Under the pieces are notes generated by a model, which searched no databases, was not told the DNA's origin, and was given only the letters and a program-made list of their open reading frames with translations. DNA of 64,000 nucleotides, from contig NZ_FSQT01000001.1 of assembly GCF_900143515.1 (NCBI RefSeq), positions 558,001-622,000 on the forward strand, given 5' to 3'. The translations under genes and the position numbers were made by a program. The DNA is from Micromonospora cremea (GTDB taxonomy: Bacteria > Actinomycetota > Actinomycetes > Mycobacteriales > Micromonosporaceae). Shown here one piece after another: positions 17,630 through 26,701 of the stretch (position 1 is its first letter; every line of letters starts with the position of its first letter).

Positions 17630-17836
17630 ATGAGGGAACCCAGCGCGGGCCGGACTTACCCCACGCCTGACGACCTTCCGGTGTCGGCTGTGCTGCCTGA
17701 ATTGCTGCGGAGCGTGCGCGAGGGCCAGGTCGTGTGCCTCAGTGAGCGGGATGAGCTGGTGGCCGCCGTCGTTCCTCTGGAGGTGGCGAGGGCGGGCCTG
17801 GCGTCCTTGGGCAGGTCCGACGAGGGTTCGCGGTGA
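17630..17836 (+). CDS. Phd/YefM-like antitoxin, orphan
   Basis: The protein is 68 residues from the ATG at 17630. The LPELLRSVREGQVVCLSERDELVAAVVPLEVAR stretch (about 22-54) has the layout of the Phd/YefM DNA-binding domain (a helix, then a two-strand hairpin, then V-P-x-E). No PIN, RelE or Doc toxin gene follows; the next gene is a YdcF-like fragment. It could be an orphan antitoxin or a fragment of a longer regulator. Confidence in the family is moderate because the protein is short. Confidence 0.5.
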   Translation: MREPSAGRTYPTPDDLPVSAVLPELLRSVREGQVVCLSERDELVAAVVPLEVARAGLASLGRSDEGSR

Positions 17837-17852
17837 CGGTCCTGTCTGGTAG

Positions 17853-18530
17853 GTGCTGATGGAGCGGCATGCGGCGCCGGCCGAGGCGATCCCTGACGCG
17901 ATCCGGGCCGACGTGGAGACGTTGTGGCGCTACCACGACATGCACCACGAGTTGCGCCCGTGCGACGTGGGGATCGGGCTGGGCAGCCACGATCTCGGCG
18001 TCGCGGTGATCGCGACGCGCCTGTTTCATGCGGGCCTGTTCCCGTGAATCGTGTTCACCGGTGCGAACGCGCCGACGACCGTTGAGCGGTTCCCGCGTGG
18101 AGAGGCGGTGCACTACCGCGAGTACGCGGTCGAGCAGGGCGTGCCGGCGGAGTCGATTCTCGTGGAGCCGCGGGCGACGAACACCGCCGAGAACCTGGAG
18201 TACTCGCGTCAGCTCCTGGGTGTACGGCGTATCGCGGTGAAGTCGGTGCTGATCATGTCGCGGCCGTACCAGCAGCGACGGGCTTACGCCACCTGCAAGC
18301 TGATCTGGCCAGAGGTGGATGTGGTGTGCGCGTCGAATCCTCTGGACCTTGACGACTACGTGCGCAGCATCGGCGACCCACAGCGGGTGGTGAACATGCT
18401 GGTCGGTGACACGCAGCGGATCGAGGTGTATGCGGAGCGCGGGTTCGCGGTTCCGCAGGAGATGCCGGACGAGGTACAGGCGGCCTTTGGTCGCCTGGTG
18501 GCGGCCGGTTACACGAGCCGGCTGATCTGA
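17853..18530 (+). pseudogene. YdcF/SanA/ElyC (DUF218)-like protein with in-frame stop
   Basis: One continuous frame codes for a YdcF-type protein: CDVGIGLGSHDLGVAVIATRLFHAG, then (after the stop) IVFTGANAPTT, ESILVEPRATNTAENLEYSR and VLIMSRPYQQRRAYATC, the conserved DUF218 blocks. A TGA at 18045-18047 interrupts it at a position where Trp (TGG) would fit. The part after the stop could be re-initiated at the GTG in ATCGTGTTC at about 18051. The family binds or cleaves phosphorylated or nucleotide ligands, poorly characterised. It is either a nonsense pseudogene or a sequencing error. Confidence 0.7.
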
Positions 18531-18732
18531 GTCTCCGCTACCAGTGAGGTCCTCCCGACCGGACGCCCATCCACCCCGGTCGGAGCTGACCGCGTCGTCT
18601 GCTCACGCAACGTCACACCGGCGCCGGCCCTGGGCGGCGGAGTCGCAGCGTGCCGTGCAATCCCGTCTGAACACACGGGATACGCACCTCCACGACTTGC
18701 TCAAAACGTGGCTGTATTGCACCGGCAGCCTA

Positions 18733-18774
18733 TTGCATACGTCTGTTCACGGCTGTATACAGGCATGGATGCAA
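18733..18774 (+). promoter_or_regulatory. Palindromic operator candidate ahead of the catabolic operon
   Basis: CTGTATACAG at 18753-18762 is a perfect 10-base palindrome of the TGTATACA type bound by many FadR-subfamily GntR repressors. It is framed by TTGCAT (18733-18738) and ATGCAA (18769-18774), a second dyad centred on the same region. The position, 20-60 bases before the operon start, suits repression by the operon's own GntR protein at 25612. Confidence 0.5.
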
Positions 18775-18792
18775 AGTGATGAGAGGTAACGC

Positions 18793-19944
18793 ATGCGACT
18801 TCGGGTTCCGGGACCAACTCCAGTCCCACCACGGGTGCTACGGGCACTGGGCCAGCAGGTGATCTATCACCGCAGCTCGGAGTTCAAGGAGCTCCTCCAC
18901 GACACGGCGGCCATGTTGCAGCCGCTGTTCGGGACCAGGACGGCCAACCCGATCGTGCTCACGTCGTCCGGGACCGGCGCCCTGGAGGCCGTGCTCGCCA
19001 ACAGTCTGCGACCTGGCGACCGGGTGCTCACCCTCGACAACGGTCACTGGGGGGCACGCTTCGGCCGCCTCGCCGCCTCGCTCGGCGCGTCCGTTGAAGC
19101 TATGTCCTCCTCCTGGGGCGGTGGCGCCGATGCCGAGGCACTGCGTCGGCGTCTGTCGGCTCCGGATGGTGGAGAGTTCGTCGCCGTCCTGGTGGCACAC
19201 AACGACACCTTCACCGGGGCGGTCACGGACCTGGCCGCGATCAGCGACGTCGTACGGGACACCTCGGCCCTGCTGGTCGTTGACGCCGTGTCCAGCCTCG
19301 GCTGCCTCCCGATCGAGGTGGACGCCTGGGGTTTGGACCTGGTCGTCTCTGCCTCGCAGAAGGGTCTGATGTGCCCGCCAGGGCTTGCCCTCGTGACTGC
19401 CTCGGAGAAGGCCTGGAGGCGCATCGACAAGGTGGATCCACGCGGGGAGTACTTCGACCTGCGCCGAGCGCGCGACATGGCGGCGCAGGGACAGGCGACC
19501 TTCACCCCGGCCGTCAACCTCGTCCGCGCCCTGCACGAGGCGCTGAGGATGGTGCACGAGACCGGCCTCACCCAGACCTTCGTTCGACAGGCGCACCTGG
19601 GCCGAGCACTGGCGGCTGGCGTCGCCGAACTCGGGCTGTCGCTGTATCCCAACGCCGACGTTGCGTCCCCCTGCGTCAGCGTGCTCCGCGCGCCAGAGGG
19701 AGTCGACGCCGCCAAGATCGTCGCCACGATGCGCGACCGTTATGGCACGCAGATCGCCGGCGCTCGCCGTTCTCGGCTCGACGGAACCGTCATCCGGATC
19801 GGGACCATGGGCTACTGCCGACCCGACGATATCCGCCTGGACGTCTGGCAGCTCGCCGGCGCCGTACAGGAGCAGGGGCACGTGGTGGACGTAGCCACAG
19901 CCATCGCCGCCACGGAGCGCGAGCTCGAGGAGGTCGCAGCATGA
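18793..19944 (+). CDS. Class V PLP-dependent aminotransferase (serine/alanine-glyoxylate type)
   Basis: This 383-residue protein matches the alanine-glyoxylate/serine-pyruvate aminotransferase family: PGPTPVPPRVL at the start, SSGTGALEA near 58-66 (PLP phosphate site), VVDAVSSLG with Asp164 (pyridine nitrogen contact), and SASQKGLMCPPG with Lys190 as the Schiff-base lysine. A C-terminal IRIGTMGYC matches the family's GxxG end. The ATG at 18793 follows GAGAGG. It opens an operon of overlapping genes and ends by overlapping the RraA-like gene (ATGA). It probably transaminates an amino acid taken up by the ABC system of the same operon. Confidence 0.88.
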   Translation: MRLRVPGPTPVPPRVLRALGQQVIYHRSSEFKELLHDTAAMLQPLFGTRTANPIVLTSSGTGALEAVLANSLRPGDRVLTLDNGHWGARFGRLAASLGASVEAMSSSWGGGADAEALRRRLSAPDGGEFVAVLVAHNDTFTGAVTDLAAISDVVRDTSALLVVDAVSSLGCLPIEVDAWGLDLVVSASQKGLMCPPGLALVTASEKAWRRIDKVDPRGEYFDLRRARDMAAQGQATFTPAVNLVRALHEALRMVHETGLTQTFVRQAHLGRALAAGVAELGLSLYPNADVASPCVSVLRAPEGVDAAKIVATMRDRYGTQIAGARRSRLDGTVIRIGTMGYCRPDDIRLDVWQLAGAVQEQGHVVDVATAIAATERELEEVAA

Positions 19945-20627
19945 GCGGAACGCCGGGATTTCGCATCACCTCAGAGTGGACCCGACCCAACCCCACCACC
20001 GTCGCCGCCTTCGCCGACGTGCCGTCGCCCAACATCGGCGACGCCATGAACCGGCTCGGCGTGGTCGATCCGCGCATCCAGGCCGTCTGGCCAGGCGCAC
20101 GATGCGCCGGGTCGGCCCTGCCGGTTTGGACCCGGGCCGGCGACAACCTGATGATCCATAAGGCGATCGACATGGCCGAGCCAGGTGACGTGATCGTCGT
20201 CAACGGCCAAGGAGACCTCACCCGTGCCCTGTTCGGAGAACTGATGGCGCACAGCGCCGCCGCGCTCGGCGTGGGTGGCCTGGTCTTCGACGGATCCGTC
20301 CGCGACGTCGCGTCCCTGGCGGAGCTGCGGCTGCCCGTGTTCGCCTGCGGCGTGAGCCCTGCCGGCCCCTTCAAGCAGGGGCCTGGCGAGATCGGGCGAC
20401 CGGTCGCCATCGGCGGCGTGGTCTGCGCTCCGGGCGACCTCGTCGTGGCCGACGCCGACGGCGTGGTCATCGTCCCCCACGAGGACGTCGACGCCGTGCT
20501 CGCCGAAGCACAGGCGATCCAGCAACGGGAGGCCAAACGCCTTCAGGAGATCCGGGGCGGCTCACCCCGACGAGCCGGCATCGACGAGGAACTGATCCGG
20601 CGCGGCGTACTCGGGAAGGCATCGTGA
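19941..20627 (+). CDS. RraA-like family protein (HMG/CHA aldolase type)
   Basis: The protein is 228 residues. NIGDAMNRLGVVD near 33-45, GDVIVVNGQGD, GGLVFDGSVRDVASL and RPVAIGGVVCAPGDLVVADADGVVIVP are the blocks of the RraA/4-hydroxy-4-methyl-2-oxoglutarate aldolase fold. The DGxxRD motif contains the conserved Arg and Asp needed in the aldolases. It overlaps both neighbours by four bases. In this context a 2-oxo-acid retro-aldol or oxaloacetate-decarboxylase-like step after transamination is likely; a role in RNase E control is not. Confidence 0.85.
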   Translation: MSGTPGFRITSEWTRPNPTTVAAFADVPSPNIGDAMNRLGVVDPRIQAVWPGARCAGSALPVWTRAGDNLMIHKAIDMAEPGDVIVVNGQGDLTRALFGELMAHSAAALGVGGLVFDGSVRDVASLAELRLPVFACGVSPAGPFKQGPGEIGRPVAIGGVVCAPGDLVVADADGVVIVPHEDVDAVLAEAQAIQQREAKRLQEIRGGSPRRAGIDEELIRRGVLGKAS

Positions 20628-21448
20628 CCGCGAGTCCCGCCCTAGCGTCAGTCCTGGCAAGCCTGTCCGCCGGCAAGGTCTACGACCTCGCCCAGACCCT
20701 GCAGACCGGGATGGCCTGCTCACCCAACCACCCCGGCTTCCGCATGGCGCTGCAACGCCGCCACGGTGACCAGAACCGCGCCGACGGCACCTCCTCGGCC
20801 AGCGAACTCATCATTACCGGTGGGCACGTCGGCACCCACATCGACGCGCTCTCCCACTTCTCTGACGCGGGATGCCTGCACGGAGGAGTCGATGCGGCAG
20901 CCGCCCAGCAGACCGGACGGTTCACCAAGCACGGCGCCGAAACCATCCCACCGTTCCTGCACCGAGGTGTGTTGCTGGACGTCGCGGCAACTGCCGGCGT
21001 CGAAGTCCTCGCCCCCGGAGTATCGGTCGACACCGCCACTTTGCAGACCACGGCCGCCGCTGCCGGCGTCGAGGTACGCGCCGGCGACGTTGTGCTTGTC
21101 CGCACCGGCTGGTCCCGCCACTTCGCCGACGCGCAACGGTTCCTCGGCCTCCACGACGGCGTACCCGGCATCACGACCGACGCGGCTGCCTGGCTCGCCG
21201 ACACCGGTGTGGTGGCCGTTGGCGGCGACACGACATCGGTTGAACAGATCCCCGCCGGGCAGGGGCATTCGCTGTTGCCCGTGCACCGGTTGCTCCTCGT
21301 CGAACGCGGCATCTACCTCATCGAGATGCTCGACCTCGAAAAGCTCGCGGCCGACAACATCGCGGAGTTCCTGTTCGTCGCGATTCCGCTGAAGATCCTC
21401 GGCGGCACGGGATCGCCCCTGCGTCCGCTGGCGGTGACGGCACAATGA
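20624..21448 (+). CDS. Cyclase-family metal hydrolase (kynurenine-formamidase-like)
   Basis: The protein is 274 residues with a GTG start overlapping the previous stop. GGHVGTHIDALSHF with His68, His72, Asp74 and His78 is the metal-binding HxGTHxDxxxHF motif of the cyclase family (PF04199); Pro is replaced by Leu after Ala. DVVLVRTGWSRHF and GGDTTSVEQIP are the usual later blocks. Members hydrolyse N-formyl amides or cyclic amides and imides. It may open a ring or remove a formyl group from the substrate of this operon. Confidence 0.83.
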   Translation: MTASPALASVLASLSAGKVYDLAQTLQTGMACSPNHPGFRMALQRRHGDQNRADGTSSASELIITGGHVGTHIDALSHFSDAGCLHGGVDAAAAQQTGRFTKHGAETIPPFLHRGVLLDVAATAGVEVLAPGVSVDTATLQTTAAAAGVEVRAGDVVLVRTGWSRHFADAQRFLGLHDGVPGITTDAAAWLADTGVVAVGGDTTSVEQIPAGQGHSLLPVHRLLLVERGIYLIEMLDLEKLAADNIAEFLFVAIPLKILGGTGSPLRPLAVTAQ

Positions 21449-22896
21449 CCTCCCACGACAAACCGATCGCGCACCTGCTCGCCCGCTTTGCCGCGGACCA
21501 TCGCGCCAACCCCATGCTGGTGGAGCGGTTCGGCGAAGACATCCACGGCCGGATCGTCGACGTTCTCGGTAACTCCCTCGCGGCCACCACCACAGCCGTG
21601 TTCCCGGTGACCTCGACCGTCGTGCGCACCTGGGGCGGCGCCCCACACGCCACCGCGATCGGGCTCAACCAGCGTGTGCCGACCGCCTCCGCGACTTTCC
21701 ACAACGGAACCCTCGCCCACGCCCTCGATTTCGACGACACCCACCTGCCGTCGGTCCTACACCCTAGCGCCTCGGTCATTCCGGCGGTGATTGCCACCGC
21801 CGAAGCCGTGGACGCCTCTTACGACGCCCTCGTGGCGGCCGCGACGGTCGGGATCGAGATCACCAACCGGCTCGGCATGGCAGGCTACGACGACGCACTC
21901 GGCAACTCCGTCTTCTTCGAACGCGGCCTGCACGCGACCTCGATCTGCGGCACCCTCGGATCCGCCGTCGCGGTGGCGATGCTGCTCGGAGGCGACCAGG
22001 ACGTCATCGGGCACGCGATCGGGCTCGCGGCGAGCATGGGCGCCGGCCTGCTGGAGGCCAACCGCACCGGCGGCACGGTGAAAAAAATCCACTGTGGATG
22101 GGCCGCCCACGCAGGCACGGTGGCGGCCGAACTGGCCGTTGCCGGGCTCACCGGCCCGCCCACCGTGCTCGAGGGACGGTTCGGGTTCCTGCAGGCTCAC
22201 TGCGGTGACCGGGTCGACCTCGCCGCCCTGACCGACGACCTGGGGACCAGCTGGACGCTGGGCGACGTCGGCTTCAAGCCGTACCCCTGCAACATCTACA
22301 CGCACCCGGTGATCGATGCCGCGCTCATGCTCCGCGAGCGCGGCATCACCGCCGACCAACTCGACTGGGTCGAGGCCGGAGTCGCCAAGCCCACGTTGCG
22401 GACCATCGCCGAACCGCCGGAGAAGAAGGCCAATCCGACCACCGGCTACGAGGCCCAGTTCAGCGGGCCCTACGCCTTCGCGGCCGCGATGCTCGGGGGC
22501 GGTGGGCTCGGGGTGGGCCTGCAGGACTTTACCGACGCCGCCGCGGTCGAGCCACAGCGGCGGGCGCTCGCGGGACGTGTACGCATGGTCGAATCGGACA
22601 CCGCCACCGCCGCCTTCCCCCGAAGGATCTCCTGCGTCCTGCGCTACGGCACCCAGCAGGGCCAGGAGGGGGAGATCGCAATCCCAGTCAACCGCGGTTT
22701 CGGCGCTCGCACGCTCACCGCCGACGAGCACCTCATGAAGTTCCGCTCCAACGCCTCGACCGCACTGCCTGCGCCGCAGGTGGAGGCACTCGAAAAGGCG
22801 CTCCAGCGGCTCCCACAGACGTCGATGACCGACCTCATGTCGGGCCTTCGACAGCTTGCCCCCAGTCACGGGTCACCGGACAGAAAAGGTTACTGA
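21445..22896 (+). CDS. MmgE/PrpD-family protein
   Basis: This 483-residue protein carries the MmgE/PrpD two-domain layout: HNGTLAHALDFDDTHLPSVLHPS (residues about 88-110) is the family's diagnostic active-site loop, followed by GIEITNRLG, KKIHCGWAAHAG and FKPYPCNIYTHPVIDA. The family covers 2-methylcitrate dehydratase, cis-aconitate decarboxylase and iminodisuccinate epimerase. No prpB, prpC or acnD is nearby, so methylcitrate metabolism is unlikely and another dicarboxylate or amino-dicarboxylate substrate is inferred. It overlaps the cyclase gene by four bases and the ABC binding-protein gene by one. Confidence 0.87.
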   Translation: MTSHDKPIAHLLARFAADHRANPMLVERFGEDIHGRIVDVLGNSLAATTTAVFPVTSTVVRTWGGAPHATAIGLNQRVPTASATFHNGTLAHALDFDDTHLPSVLHPSASVIPAVIATAEAVDASYDALVAAATVGIEITNRLGMAGYDDALGNSVFFERGLHATSICGTLGSAVAVAMLLGGDQDVIGHAIGLAASMGAGLLEANRTGGTVKKIHCGWAAHAGTVAAELAVAGLTGPPTVLEGRFGFLQAHCGDRVDLAALTDDLGTSWTLGDVGFKPYPCNIYTHPVIDAALMLRERGITADQLDWVEAGVAKPTLRTIAEPPEKKANPTTGYEAQFSGPYAFAAAMLGGGGLGVGLQDFTDAAAVEPQRRALAGRVRMVESDTATAAFPRRISCVLRYGTQQGQEGEIAIPVNRGFGARTLTADEHLMKFRSNASTALPAPQVEALEKALQRLPQTSMTDLMSGLRQLAPSHGSPDRKGY

Positions 22897-23822
22897 TGCC
22901 CAACCAACGTCCCAAACGTACGTACTCCATCGCCACCGCGACCCTGGCCAGCGCGGCCCTGCTCCTCGGGGCGGCCGCCTGCGGATCGACCGACCAAACG
23001 ACCGACGCAAGCTCCACCGGTACCCCCGGTCCAGTGAGCACCCTGCTGCCCGAGAGCGTTCAGGAGGCGGGAACCCTGACCATCGCCACGGACGCCCAAC
23101 TTCCGCCCAACAACTTCGTCGGCCCGGACGGCAAGACCATCATCGGCGTGAGCGTCGACATGGGCAACGCGGTCGCCAAGGCACTCGGCGTGAAGGCGAC
23201 GTTCGTCAACACGAAGTTCGCCTCCCTTATCACGGGCCTGCAGGCCGGCCGCTACGACATCGCGATGTCCGGCATCACCGACACCGCCGAACGGCAGAAG
23301 CAGGTCGACTTCGTCGACTTCATCGAGTCGGGTCAGGTCTTCATCGTCCCGAAGGGAAACCCCGGCAAGGTCGACTCCCAGGACGCCATGTGCGGAAAGA
23401 CCCTCAGCCTGGTCACCGGCACCATCTCCGTGGACCTCGCCGAGGCCCAGTCGGCCAAGTGCGTCCAGGCGGGCCAGGAGCAGGTCACGATCCTGAAGTT
23501 CCCGACGGTCGCCGACGCCCTTCTGCAGCTGACGAACGGACGGGCTGACGCCAACATCGCCAACCTCGGGAAGGCCGCCTACCAGTCGAAGGAGTCCGGC
23601 GGGAAGCTTGAAGTCGCCGGGAAGCCGTTCGCGACCTCATACGACGCGGTCGCGGTGAAAAAGGGCGACAAAGAGATGATCGCCGCGCTGCAGTACGGCT
23701 TCGACAAGATCATTAAGGACGGCACCTACCAGAAGATCCTGGAGAAGTGGGACGTCCAGGACAGCGCCGTGGACAAGGTCGTCGTCAACGGCGGCGACTC
23801 GCTGGAGGGGAGCACCAGCTGA
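22896..23822 (+). CDS. Amino-acid ABC transporter substrate-binding lipoprotein (SBP family 3)
   Basis: The protein is 308 residues with a signal of about 28 residues ending in LLGAAAC (lipobox Cys29). The mature part has the family-3 pattern: TIATDAQLPPNNF, GVSVDMGNAVAKALGVKATFVNT, GLQAGRYDIAMSGITDTAERQKQVDFVDF and a C-terminal ILEKWDV. Such proteins bind polar amino acids or opines. The start overlaps the MmgE/PrpD stop (TGATG). Confidence 0.9.
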   Translation: MPNQRPKRTYSIATATLASAALLLGAAACGSTDQTTDASSTGTPGPVSTLLPESVQEAGTLTIATDAQLPPNNFVGPDGKTIIGVSVDMGNAVAKALGVKATFVNTKFASLITGLQAGRYDIAMSGITDTAERQKQVDFVDFIESGQVFIVPKGNPGKVDSQDAMCGKTLSLVTGTISVDLAEAQSAKCVQAGQEQVTILKFPTVADALLQLTNGRADANIANLGKAAYQSKESGGKLEVAGKPFATSYDAVAVKKGDKEMIAALQYGFDKIIKDGTYQKILEKWDVQDSAVDKVVVNGGDSLEGSTS

Positions 23823-23824
23823 CC

Positions 23825-24700
23825 ATGGCTCCCCAGAATGAGATCCGCGCCAAACCGGTCCCGCGGCCCGGACTGTGGGCGCTGACGGTGGTCGCAGTGC
23901 TGGTCGCGGCGTTCCTCGTCTGGACGTTCGCTTCCAGTCCCAACGTGCACTGGGACGTCATCGCGAATTACCAGTTCTCCGACGCCATCCTGCAGGGCCT
24001 GCTGGTGACGCTGAAGCTGGCGGTGATCTGCGAGATCACCGGTCTGCTGCTTGGAATCGGACTCGCCGTGATGCGGCTGTCGAGCAGCCGGGTGCTGTCC
24101 TGGCTGAGTGGAATCTACGTCTGGGTCTTTCGCAGCGTCCCCCTGCTCGTGCAGCTCGTCCTCTGGTTCAACCTCGGGCTGCTGTTCCCAAACATCGGCA
24201 TCCCAGGTACGTCGTTCGTCGTCGAGACCAACGACGTCATCACCGGATTCGTCGCCGCGCTCCTGGGCCTGACGCTGCACGAGGCCGCCTACAACGCCGA
24301 AATCGTCCGCGGCGGCATCGCCGCTGTCGACCGCGGCCAGGTGGAGGCCGCGCAGGCCCTCGGTATGAACCGAGCGCTCCTGCTACGCCGGGTGGTGCTT
24401 CCCCAGGCACTTCGAGTGATCGTGCCGCCCGCCGGCAACCAGTTCATCTCCTTGCTCAAGAACACCTCGCTCGTGGCGTTCATCGCCGGGGGAGACCTGC
24501 TCTCGACCGCGCAGAACATCTACTCCGGAAACTTCGAGATCATCGCCCTGCTCATCGTCGCCAGCCTGTGGTACCTCCTGCTGGTCTCGATCACCTCATT
24601 CCTGCAGGGCCGCCTGGAACGGCACATCGGGCGGTCTTCGGCGCAGTCGAGCAAGCCACGGCGGGACGAACCCGCGCCGGCTGCGGTGGCCGGTGCCTGA
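23825..24700 (+). CDS. Polar amino-acid ABC transporter permease (HisM/GlnP-like)
   Basis: The protein is 291 residues from the ATG at 23825, two bases after the previous stop; a longer upstream frame overlaps the binding-protein gene and is unlikely. It has a short cytoplasmic N-terminus, five or six TM helices, and the EAA loop EAAQALGMNRALLLRRVVLPQALRVIVPP, plus VFRSVPLLVQLVLW typical of the His/Glu/Gln permease family. It is the only permease, so a homodimer is expected. The Arg/Pro-rich last 25 residues are probably disordered. Confidence 0.9.
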   Translation: MAPQNEIRAKPVPRPGLWALTVVAVLVAAFLVWTFASSPNVHWDVIANYQFSDAILQGLLVTLKLAVICEITGLLLGIGLAVMRLSSSRVLSWLSGIYVWVFRSVPLLVQLVLWFNLGLLFPNIGIPGTSFVVETNDVITGFVAALLGLTLHEAAYNAEIVRGGIAAVDRGQVEAAQALGMNRALLLRRVVLPQALRVIVPPAGNQFISLLKNTSLVAFIAGGDLLSTAQNIYSGNFEIIALLIVASLWYLLLVSITSFLQGRLERHIGRSSAQSSKPRRDEPAPAAVAGA

Positions 24701-24715
24701 ACAGTGGAGACGACA

Positions 24716-25507
24716 TTGACGACCGAAATCGCATCATCGAGCCTGTCGGGCCCGATGGTCCGCGCCGAGGGCGTACGCAAGTCCTTCGGCCGGGTCGAGG
24801 TTCTTAAGGGGATCTCCCTCGAGGTAGCCCGAGGCGAGGTCACGTGCGTGATCGGACCGTCCGGCTCGGGGAAGTCCACGTTCCTGCGCTGCATCAACCA
24901 CCTGGAGAAGATCCAGGCCGGCCGCATCTGGATCGACGGCGATCTCATCGGCTACCGCCAGGTCGGCGAGAACCTCCACGAACTGCGTGACCGGGAGGTG
25001 TGCCGGCAGCGTGCCGAGGTGGGGATGGTCTTCCAGCAGTGGAACCTCTTCCCCCACCTGACCGTTCTCGGCAACTGCCTGGAGGCCGCCGTACGGGTCA
25101 AGAAGGACTCGCGGCAGTTGGCGACCGAGCGGGCTCAGCGGCTGTTGGAGCGGGTTGGTCTCGCCCACAAGGCGGACAGCTACCCGAGCCAACTCTCCGG
25201 CGGCCAGCAGCAGCGCGTTGCCATCGCCCGCGCCCTGATGATGGAGCCCAAGCTGATGCTCTTCGACGAACCGACCAGTGCGCTGGACCCGGAACTCGTC
25301 GGCGAGGTCCTGGACGTGATGAAGTCGCTGGCGGCAGAGGGCATGACCATGGTCGTCGTCACCCACGAGATGAGCTTCGCCCGGGAGGTCGCCGACACGG
25401 TCGTGTTCATGGACGAGGGAGTCGTTGTCGAGTACGGCGACCCGCAGCAAGTTCTGGCCCGACCGCAAAATGGCCGCACGCAGTCGTTCCTTTCAAAGGT
25501 GCTATAA
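24716..25507 (+). CDS. Polar amino-acid ABC transporter ATP-binding protein (GlnQ/HisP-like)
   Basis: The protein is about 263 residues. I chose the TTG at 24716 because GTGGAG six bases upstream is a good ribosome site; a GTG at 24704 would have none. Walker [10 protein letters not shown], signature [15 protein letters not shown], Walker [15 protein letters not shown] and switch VVVTHEM are all present. It is the energy subunit for the 22896/23825 importer. Confidence 0.9.
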   Translation: MTTEIASSSLSGPMVRAEGVRKSFGRVEVLKGISLEVARGEVTCVIGPSGSGKSTFLRCINHLEKIQAGRIWIDGDLIGYRQVGENLHELRDREVCRQRAEVGMVFQQWNLFPHLTVLGNCLEAAVRVKKDSRQLATERAQRLLERVGLAHKADSYPSQLSGGQQQRVAIARALMMEPKLMLFDEPTSALDPELVGEVLDVMKSLAAEGMTMVVVTHEMSFAREVADTVVFMDEGVVVEYGDPQQVLARPQNGRTQSFLSKVL

Positions 25508-25611
25508 ACGGGGATGGTATCGCGCATCGTGATGGAGATCGGCTCTCCTGCAGAGCTGGATTTATGGCTCCCGTCGAGCAATGAAGGCAGAGATGTGGGA
25601 GGGACGAAGGG

Positions 25612-26286
25612 GTGACCAACGGTTCGAGAGAGTTGGCCGCCGACGTCTACGCGACGCTGCGGGACGACATCATCAGCGGCGAACTCGAAGCCGGGGCGCC
25701 GCTGGTCGTGACGACGGTCGCGACGCGCATGGGCGTCAGCCGGACACCAGTTCGGGAGGCCCTGCGCCTGCTTACCAGTGACGGCCTCGTCGAGTCATCA
25801 GAGCGGCAACTCCGCGTTGCCGGCCGCAGTGCCCAGGCACTCTTCGACATCTACGAGGTACGTATTCCGCTGGAGGCCGCGGCCGCCCGTGGGGCCGCGG
25901 AGCGGCACACCAGCTTCGACCGGATGCAGCTCATCCGACTGCACGAGATCCTGCGAGAGGTTCCGCCCGACGACGTGGCCGCGCTGAACGCCGCGAACCG
26001 GAAGTTCCACGAAGCCATCTGGGCGGCCACGCACAACAGCGCACTGATCGACTTCCTGAAGCGCCTCGACCTCTACCTCCGCCGTTATCCGGCGACGGCG
26101 CTTCACCACGCCGGGAGATACCAGGACTCCCGCGACGAGCACGAGGCGCTGTTGGAGGCGATCCTGGCTCGCGATGTCGAAGTAGCGGGCGAACGCGCCA
26201 ACGTCCACTTCACGGCGGCTCGCGACGTTCGGCTGCGCTTCTACGACTCTGCCGACCCCGTGTCCCGGGGAAACACCCAGTCCTGA
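25612..26286 (+). CDS. GntR-family regulator, FadR subfamily (FCD domain)
   Basis: The protein is 224 residues with a GTG start behind GGGAGGGA. A winged helix at about 8-72 contains [33 protein letters not shown], the GntR signature. The C-terminal all-helical FCD domain has metal-ligand-type Asp/His residues ([24 protein letters not shown]). It closes the 18793 operon and is the likely regulator of the palindromic site near 18753. The inducer may be the amino acid or acid degraded by the operon. Confidence 0.87.
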   Translation: MTNGSRELAADVYATLRDDIISGELEAGAPLVVTTVATRMGVSRTPVREALRLLTSDGLVESSERQLRVAGRSAQALFDIYEVRIPLEAAAARGAAERHTSFDRMQLIRLHEILREVPPDDVAALNAANRKFHEAIWAATHNSALIDFLKRLDLYLRRYPATALHHAGRYQDSRDEHEALLEAILARDVEVAGERANVHFTAARDVRLRFYDSADPVSRGNTQS

Positions 26287-26296
26287 CCCTTCACCC

Positions 26297-26332
26297 CGCC
26301 CGGCTGAGGAACCAGCGTTCCTCGGCCGGGCG
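26297..26332 (+). terminator. Strong hairpin after the GntR gene
   Basis: Arms at 26297-26312 and 26317-26332 pair over 16 bases (one G-U) around a four-base loop, starting 11 bases after the stop. The following sequence is only moderately U-rich (CTCTGTTGTTC), which is normal for high-GC actinobacterial terminators. Confidence 0.75.
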
Positions 26333-26533
26333 CTCTGTTGTTCGCGGTCGCGCCGCTTCCGCCAGGGACGCGGAATCTCTGTCGCTCGGGGGATGGCGAG
26401 CCCCCACAGATAAGGAGTCTGTCTACGCCAAATCGGATACCTTCGGCGTCGTAACGAGACCACCGCGAATGGTTGACGATCATTGCGGTTCGGTTCCGGG
26501 TGAGGCGATGACCGTGATGGCGGAGGGAATGCG

Positions 26534-26701
26534 ATGTCGATCAGTCACCGACCACCCGGCTTTAGAGAAGGAGGCGGTGCCTCCAAGGCCGGCAGGACCG
26601 CAGGCGGCGGTGAGCAGCTGGCCGCCGACCCGGCCACCGGCCAGCGTCGAGTGCTGACCTCGCTGCCCGACCGTGCACTGGTGATCCTCCCCGGCGACTA
26701 A
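26534..26701 (+). CDS. Small hypothetical protein ended by an IS5 insertion at its stop codon
   Basis: The ATG at 26534 has a near-perfect GGAGGGAAT ribosome site and opens 55 codons (MSISHRPPGFREGGG... to ...DRALVILPGD). The IS5 element at 26701 entered a CTAG site so that the reading ends TAA now, and would have ended TAG before insertion, with the same last residue. No family is recognised; the composition is basic and Gly-rich. A hairpin that could be its terminator lies beyond the IS at 27625-27651. Confidence 0.4.
   Translation: MSISHRPPGFREGGGASKAGRTAGGGEQLAADPATGQRRVLTSLPDRALVILPGD

Noticed and set aside
18045..18047. Selenocysteine recoding of the TGA in the YdcF-like gene
   Set aside because: The expected residue is Trp, the family has no catalytic Cys here, and no stem-loop follows at the required distance.
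17630..18530. Toxin-antitoxin pair formed by the Phd-like and the following gene
   Set aside because: The downstream product is a YdcF-like protein with an internal stop, not a known toxin fold.
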